Positions 58,926 to 64,000 of a stretch of 64,000 bases of DNA are shown in pieces. The DNA comes from Certhia americana. Lineage: Eukaryota; Chordata; Aves; Passeriformes; Certhiidae. Below the pieces are notes generated by a model, which had not been told where the DNA came from, searched no databases, and was given only the letters and a program-made list of their open reading frames with translations. Location of the stretch: the NCBI GenBank assembly GCA_018697195.1, contig CM031878.1, positions 8,904,160-8,968,159 on the forward strand, read 5' to 3'. The translations under genes were made by a program, and so were the position numbers. Positions within the stretch are counted from its first letter, which is position 1, and each line of letters begins with the position of its first letter.

Positions 58926-61282
58926 GTAGGTAGAAAATGTATTATATGGGTTAAATGCAAGAAACTATGCTAAAGAGATCGCCTTCTTTCAACTTTATGG
59001 CAATTGTTCTGGAAAATGACAGTTTAAGTTAACAAGGGAAATTGATTGTGACTTATACAGTACGAGCTGGAGACAACAAATTAAAATAAGCAGATCAAAC
59101 TAGAAGGGGGTGATTTAGTAGAGTAAATCCATTTATGAGACTGCTTGTGTGCTTCTGATAAACTTACTTCAAAGTTTCCACTTCCATAATTAAAGGTGAA
59201 TTTTTCACATAAAGAATCAACTGAACTATAAAGTGTTCATGTCTACATAAGCAGGAGAAAGTCACAGAATCCTAGCATATCCATACCATTCTGTATGTTA
59301 TAAAGAAAGAAAAATAGAACCAAATCATCTCTTGGAAAGAGTCAACAAATCCTAAGTGTTGCTGACTTGAAATTCTCAGGCTGTATCTTTCACTGATAGT
59401 CAGGATCAGTTTGAGATTGCTATTAAGAAATACAGAGCACCATTCCCTGAAACTTCTTAGCATGCACAAACCCACCCTCCACTCCAACCCCCACAGGTAG
59501 GTGTGTGAATATCTGTGGGACAAACACCCAGGATGATGCTTCTTCCTCTTGGGCTTTTCTCTGTAGAAAATGGTAAGCTTAGAGGTGAGACAGTACAGAG
59601 CAAAGAAATGAAAGAACAGGTTAAAGTGAATTAACAACAAATTGTTTGTTTGTAAACAAACCAAGCCCTGTAAAATGAAACTTTGTAGAGGATAGAGGGA
59701 AATAACAAGAGATAGTGTGGGGTGGTTGCATGGCTGGTGGGTATGAGCTTTGAAGCTGACCATGAGAGCAGCTCCGAGGTTCTGTGAAGACACAGCCTAC
59801 ATCCCTCTGCATGTATCCCTTGGCTTCAGAAATCCATGCCTGAAAAGCAACCCTGAAAAACCTGTCAGACATCATAAGATATCTTTATATATATATATAA
59901 ATTTTTGGTGCCCAAATAGGGTGAGAAAGACACGCAAAATCTGTGCTGTGTGTGAGAGGTGAACCAGCCTGTGGGGTTACAACTAGGATGGGCAGTGTGA
60001 GAGTAGAGCAAGGGGAATCAGTGAGACACTGGAGGCAGAAAGCTTCAAGAGGTGAAAGAGAGTGTTCCTCTCAGCTTGACTGATTTCAATACCCTCTTAT
60101 ATGTCTGAGTTTCTTACCTTACATCCATCCCTATATAAACGTAATAATATTTACTAATTTTAAGTATTGATGCAACATACATGCTTGTTCAAGCAAAAAT
60201 GTGCTTTTGTGGACTGCGGTCCATTTTCCCCTACAAATTATAAAGATCATTGCTTGTTACCTTTATAAATAGGATAAACCAACAGAATGGAGGTTTATCA
60301 ACAACAACACTGGTTTGCTGTGTAAGAGTGAAGACTAGTGTAAGCAAGTTCCCACTGATGGGGAGAGATAAAGAAGTGGGAGCTCTGACAAACAATATAG
60401 TGAGTTTTATTACCCAAATGCTCATGCTCTCAATCAAACTGAAATGGAGCATAAGGAATGGTTCTCATGAGCTTGAAAACTTTCTTATGTTGCTCTTTGC
60501 ACTCTCCCTTCAGGGTCACTTGGTTTCTGATTTTTGCTAGAATCTTCCTGCACTGTCTCCAGGGTTTGACTAGAAGAAGGGAAGTCTGCTAGGAGCCAAA
60601 CATGCAACCCATGTTTCCAGTGGGAAGAATTCTTAGAGGAGGAACTCTTCAGGCGCATGCAGACAGGTCTCACCAGAAGTCCTGTGAAGTGGACTGGAAA
60701 ACATATCTGAAGTGCTTTATCTGTCACTCTTCAACTTTACTGTTCTGTGTGGAGTGTGCTGTCTCAGGGAAAGAAAACTCAATGAGGTTCCAGAAACTTT
60801 CAGGAAAAGCATTTTTGTCCTCTCAAGTCATCCAGTTCTCCTCAGACAACAGGTCCCACATGTAGGAGTCAAACCAGCTGGGTTGTCACTGTCAGGGTAT
60901 TTGTAATTCAACAGAGATTGTTGAATCAGGAAACAGTAAAAATTTCTGTAAGACTTGTCTCACATAATTTCCTACTGTATGTACTGAAGATATAGGGGCA
61001 GAATTTCTAATTCCTTTGGTGGTGTAGACTGGGTAGTCTTCAGTTTAATCATTTATGCTCCATCAGGGCTAATGAGGCTCTTGGATACCAGTTCCCTGCC
61101 TGCCTTACCTGGGATGGTGGCTTGGTAGAATGGAAGGACAAGAATGACTGATTATTTCCTTCAGGGCTCTGGTTCCAATAAAGTTTCAGCAGCACTGAGG
61201 TGTGTGGCTCTGCCTGGGGTGGGACTTAGCTACAAACACAGCTCACAAAAACAGCCCTAAGTTTATTTCTTCTGCCTTTCAG
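58926..61282 (+). other. C6: C6 intron between second and third coding exons
   Basis: A 2,357-bp phase-0 intron, GTAGGT donor to TTCTGCCTTTCAG acceptor. It contains an AT microsatellite (59886-59899) and, on the minus strand, a 173-codon frame at 59272-59793 with no recognisable domain that I consider a chance frame. No further exon is visible. Confidence 0.88.
59886..59899. repeat. (AT)7 microsatellite in C6 intron
   Basis: About seven AT units flanked by 'atcttta' and 'aattttt'. Confidence 0.8.
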
Positions 61283-61427
61283 TTCCGTACCAGGACACTC
61301 CTGCGACCATCCCAGTTTGGGGGCCAGGCCTGTTCCGAGCCACTGGTGGACTCCCGCCCATGTTTCCCAGCTAAGATCTGCAACATAGTGGAAATTGACT
61401 GCAAGAATAAATTTCGGTGTGAAAGTG
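61283..61427 (+). CDS. C6: Complement C6, third coding exon (TSP1 domain 2 end, LDLRA start)
   Basis: Residues 106 to 154 (the last codon split after one base), 145 bp. The acceptor is 'tctgcctttcag' and the donor G|GTAATG. TSP1 domain 2 continues with FRTRTLLRPSQFGGQAC and closes with Cys132 and Cys138 (PCFPAKIC). The LDL-receptor class A domain then begins: IDCKNKFRCESG (Cys145, Cys151). The LRPSQFGGQ motif is a strong C6 signature. The phase-1 end joins correctly to the next exon, where the split glycine codon is completed. Confidence 0.94.
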
Positions 61428-62047
61428 GTAATGATAATTCTCATTGTGTAACTGCAGTATTAACCAGTTAGTCAAAAGATTAGATACTGAGACAAATGAC
61501 ATCCATACATTCCATGCATAAATTTCAGGGAAAAGGGGAGAAAAGTTTATGTGAGGATTTTATATGCATTGGCAGCGGCTTACCTTTTCAGTTTCTTCTG
61601 TAAGTAATTAAAAAGCAGTTCCTAGCCTAGGATGTCACTATGATCATGATAGCTGGATAGTAGCACTGTTCCAATTATAGTGTTTTTGCACAAATTTTTC
61701 ATATACAAACATAACCATAGAATTTGTCTGAACATAAATTCTCACTTTTTTTTATTAGGTTTGTGGCTATTTCTTTTTTGCTTCAATTTAAATATACCTG
61801 ATTGGACTAAATAATTTTATCTACATATCCTTTTGCCAAAATTAAAATTAAGCCTTTGCAGCTTTGAGGCAAAACTCACAGTATTGAAACAATCACTTCT
61901 TAATTGGAATAATCCCTGTCTTACACTAACTCAGTGTTAACATCTATGGCAAGCTCACACCTTTGCAAAGGAAAAAGACAAGACTGCCCTTTTCTACATT
62001 TAGACATGATGAATCTTTGCTGCTGCTGTTTCTTGCTGCTGGTGCAG
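61428..62047 (+). other. C6: C6 intron between third and fourth coding exons
   Basis: A 620-bp phase-1 intron, GTAATG donor to 'ttgctgctggtgcag' acceptor. AT-rich; nothing else recognised. Confidence 0.9.
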
Positions 62048-62189
62048 GTCGCTGTATTTCAAAAACATTGGAATGTAATGGAGAAAATGACTGTGGGGAC
62101 AACTCTGACGAAAGAAACTGCGGAAGGAAAAAGACTGTGTGTAACCGAAAGTATGAGAGCATCCCAGGTGTGCAATTAATAGGCAGTGG
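62048..62189 (+). CDS. C6: Complement C6, fourth coding exon (LDLRA domain end, MACPF start)
   Basis: Residues 154 (split) to 201 (split), 142 bp, between acceptor 'gctggtgcag' and donor GTAAGC. It encodes RCISKTLECNGENDCGDNSD followed by ERNCG. This completes the LDLRA domain: the calcium-binding acidic cluster (Asp168, Asp171, Asp174, Glu175) and all expected cysteines (156, 163, 169, 178) are present. The lead into the MACPF region follows, VCNRKYESIPGVQLIGSG. The frame stays open across both junctions. The upstream in-frame ATGs within the intron (61963) are not starts. Confidence 0.95.
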
Positions 62190-62868
62190 GTAAGCCAACT
62201 CTGCTAATTTTTTCGTAAGCTTTAGTTGTTACCTCACTAATTTACATGAACAAAATAATTCCTAGTTAGCATGTGAGAGCATTCATTAAAGCATATAATC
62301 TCTCAATTTAAAACTTGCAAGAAATTATTGAAAAATACAACAGAACAATCAGACTAGGACTCATCTGCTGCCTCTTCCAGTCCTGCTCTGTATTGCTGGA
62401 TGTTGTTTGCCTATGTGACATTTCATACGTTACCAGCTACTTCTATGCTATTAATTAAAGCAATATAAAGCCTAAACATGGGATGCCTGTTCCAAGCAGA
62501 CTTGCATTTTTTAATTTAATTTTGATCTCATTGTGGTCCAGTAACATCAATTACGGTAGAAATAGAGAACCAGTAGTTCATTTTCCTAGAACCATTTGTA
62601 GGTTCTCCACTTAAGACTGACTGCCTTATGCTGACTTTGGGGTTGTCAAAAAGGTTAGGCATTGCTGAATAGTAGGAAACTGGATTGATGCTAGTGCATT
62701 TTTCAGGTGAATTCAGTTGTTGTAATTCCTTTCAAAGCAGTAACATTACCCAGGTGCTCATGCTCTCAATCAAATCTACAACACCTCAATGCAGCTTGAT
62801 ACCATGAAGTGTTGAGTCCATGCATCTTTCTGGATGTTATTTAATCTCTGGAAATAATTTTTTGTTAG
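62190..62868 (+). other. C6: C6 intron between fourth and fifth coding exons
   Basis: A 679-bp phase-2 intron, GTAAGC donor to 'ttttttgttag' acceptor. AT-rich; no exon or repeat family recognised. Confidence 0.9.
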
Positions 62869-63007
62869 ATTTCACCTTCTGGCAGGAGAGAGCCGAGGGG
62901 AAGTTCTTGGCAACTCATTCAATGGAGGACAATGCATAACAGTGAAGCGCAATGAGACAAGGAAATTGTATCGTGTCCCTGCAAATCTGGAGGCTGTCAG
63001 CTTTCAG
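62869..63007 (+). CDS. C6: Complement C6, fifth coding exon (N-terminal part of MACPF domain)
   Basis: Residues 201 (split) to 247, 139 bp. It lacks its own ATG and was found by homology after the acceptor 'aatttttttgttag'. The translation begins FHFLAGESRGEVLGNSFNGG, then contains QCITVKRNETRKLYRVPANL and ends AVSFQ before the donor CAG|GTAGTC. The FHFLAGE.RGEVL.NSF.GG pattern matches the C6 MACPF N-terminus. Asn229 is in an N-glycosylation sequon (NET). Cys223 is conserved. The next intron is phase 0. The rest of MACPF and the EGF, third TSP1, CCP and FIM modules lie beyond the window. Confidence 0.94.
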
Positions 63008-64000
63008 GTAGTCTCCAGCAGCAGCTCCTAGCTGTAAAACCCTTGCTGTAATCATGATCCAAGTTAAGTGCTCAAGTGCTAGGTAGTACTGTATATTTTA
63101 GAAAAAAGATTTCTCATTCTGGTGAGGTTTGAACATGCCTCAGTTGATGTGTGAAAAGGGAAAAAAATTTCTTGCTCCACTCATCCTTTCAGATCTGTGT
63201 TAACTCAATGCACTGTGTATCAGAGTCAATATGATTGATTTGAGCTTCTCCGGCTTCCTTGTGTCTGTGGCATTATTTTGTTCTGACTCGGTACCAAGGG
63301 CCTTCTCCTAGCCAGACATCATCTAGGCAGAGGTTTGTTCACTCCAAAGTTTATTCCAGCACCACTGCTGTATACCTGAAGTACCAATGGCCACAGCTAC
63401 TGACTCCAGCTTCCCTCCTGCAGCCTTGGGACCCAGTTCCTCCCTGAGTCATTTCAACCCCTCAGTCCTGCCTCTCCCCTCACAACCCCTCCACAGTCCA
63501 GTAAGGAAAGGAGGCAGGCACTGAGCCTGGGGAACAGGAGGACAAAATATACACAGCCTAGAGAGGAGGCTTGCAGGACAAGGTGGAGAACGACCAAAAT
63601 GAGTATGGAGTATATCTTAACAAAAAATCTAGGAACCACTAATACCTTGTTCATTGACACTAAACATTCAGAAAATGCTTTGAACACAGTGCCTGGGGCA
63701 CAACATTTGGCTGTATACATATGAGCTGGCCCTGTTTGAAGCCAGTAGGAGCCGCATTGGGAAGAAAAGAATGCAGGATGTGAAGAAAGCTCAACTAGTG
63801 AACAAAACCTGATCATTTTTGCCACAGGTGTTATGAGATTTTTAGAATTACTTTCGCAAATGCAACTAAAAAAAACGGACCAATACATTCTACAGAAACT
63901 GCAATTGAATTGGCCATGACATGTAGGATTTGTCAACAGTGGTGAAAAATTACTGTGTGCAGAAATATTCAGGGGGGATAACCAACCTTTGGTTTGTCCA
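63008..64000 (+). other. C6: C6 intron after the fifth coding exon (5' part)
   Basis: It begins with GTAGTC and continues past the window end; I find no exon in the 993 bp seen. At about 63340-63380 'gttcactccaaagtttattccagcacc' reads on the minus strand as a poly(A)-signal region (GGAATAAACTTTGGAG) that resembles the R region of avian LTRs, but no LTR ends could be defined. Confidence 0.8.

Noticed and set aside
59272..59793. 173-codon minus frame in a C6 intron
   Set aside because: No recognisable domain, biased hydrophobic composition, and a length expected about once by chance in a window this AT-rich.
1..64000. CRISPR arrays, bacterial operons, tRNA and rRNA genes
   Set aside because: No direct-repeat-spacer pattern, no ribosome-binding-site gene starts, and no tRNA or rRNA sequence recognised; the window is vertebrate DNA.

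Overview
This window is vertebrate nuclear DNA, almost certainly from a bird. Two multi-exon genes are recognisable only through single exons with consensus splice sites. The interspersed repeats are dominated by CR1 LINE copies and endogenous-retrovirus LTRs of the kind found in bird genomes. There are no operons, CRISPR arrays, tRNA or rRNA genes. Most long open frames are chance frames in non-coding DNA or remnants of CR1 reverse transcriptase.

Layout. Bases 1-23099 are the end of a long intron, interrupted by CR1 copies near 5.3-6.2, 7.5-8.0, 8.5-9.3, 10.8-12.0 and 15.1-16.2 kb, an ancient CR1 remnant at 22.0-22.4 kb and an LTR fragment at 20.2 kb. Bases 23100-23256 are the terminal coding exon of PLCXD3 on the + strand. 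Its 3' UTR follows, and candidate poly(A) signals lie as far away as 30.34 and 30.48 kb. Between the two genes (about 23.3-57.8 kb) lie another CR1 copy (24.0-24.9 kb), a minisatellite of about 24 units (30.9-31.4 kb) and a cluster of LTRs without viral genes (32.6-43.6 kb). The remainder, 43.6-57.8 kb, is mostly featureless. From 57777 to the end is the 5' half of complement C6 on the + strand: five coding exons, 247 codons in one continuous frame, covering the signal peptide, TSP type-1 domains 1 and 2, the LDL-receptor class A domain and the start of MACPF.

How it fits together. PLCXD3 followed by C6 in the same orientation matches the gene order I recall for human 5p13. That human region corresponds to the avian Z chromosome, so a Z-linked origin is likely but inferred. 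The genes are functionally unrelated: PLCXD3 is an intracellular PI-PLC X-domain protein, and C6 is a secreted component of the membrane attack complex. Both look intact in the parts visible here.

I found no convincing new biological system. The observations most worth checking are the nested minisatellite that is open in more than one frame, the solo LTR with a perfect 5-bp target duplication, a possible very long PLCXD3 3' UTR, and the start context of C6.
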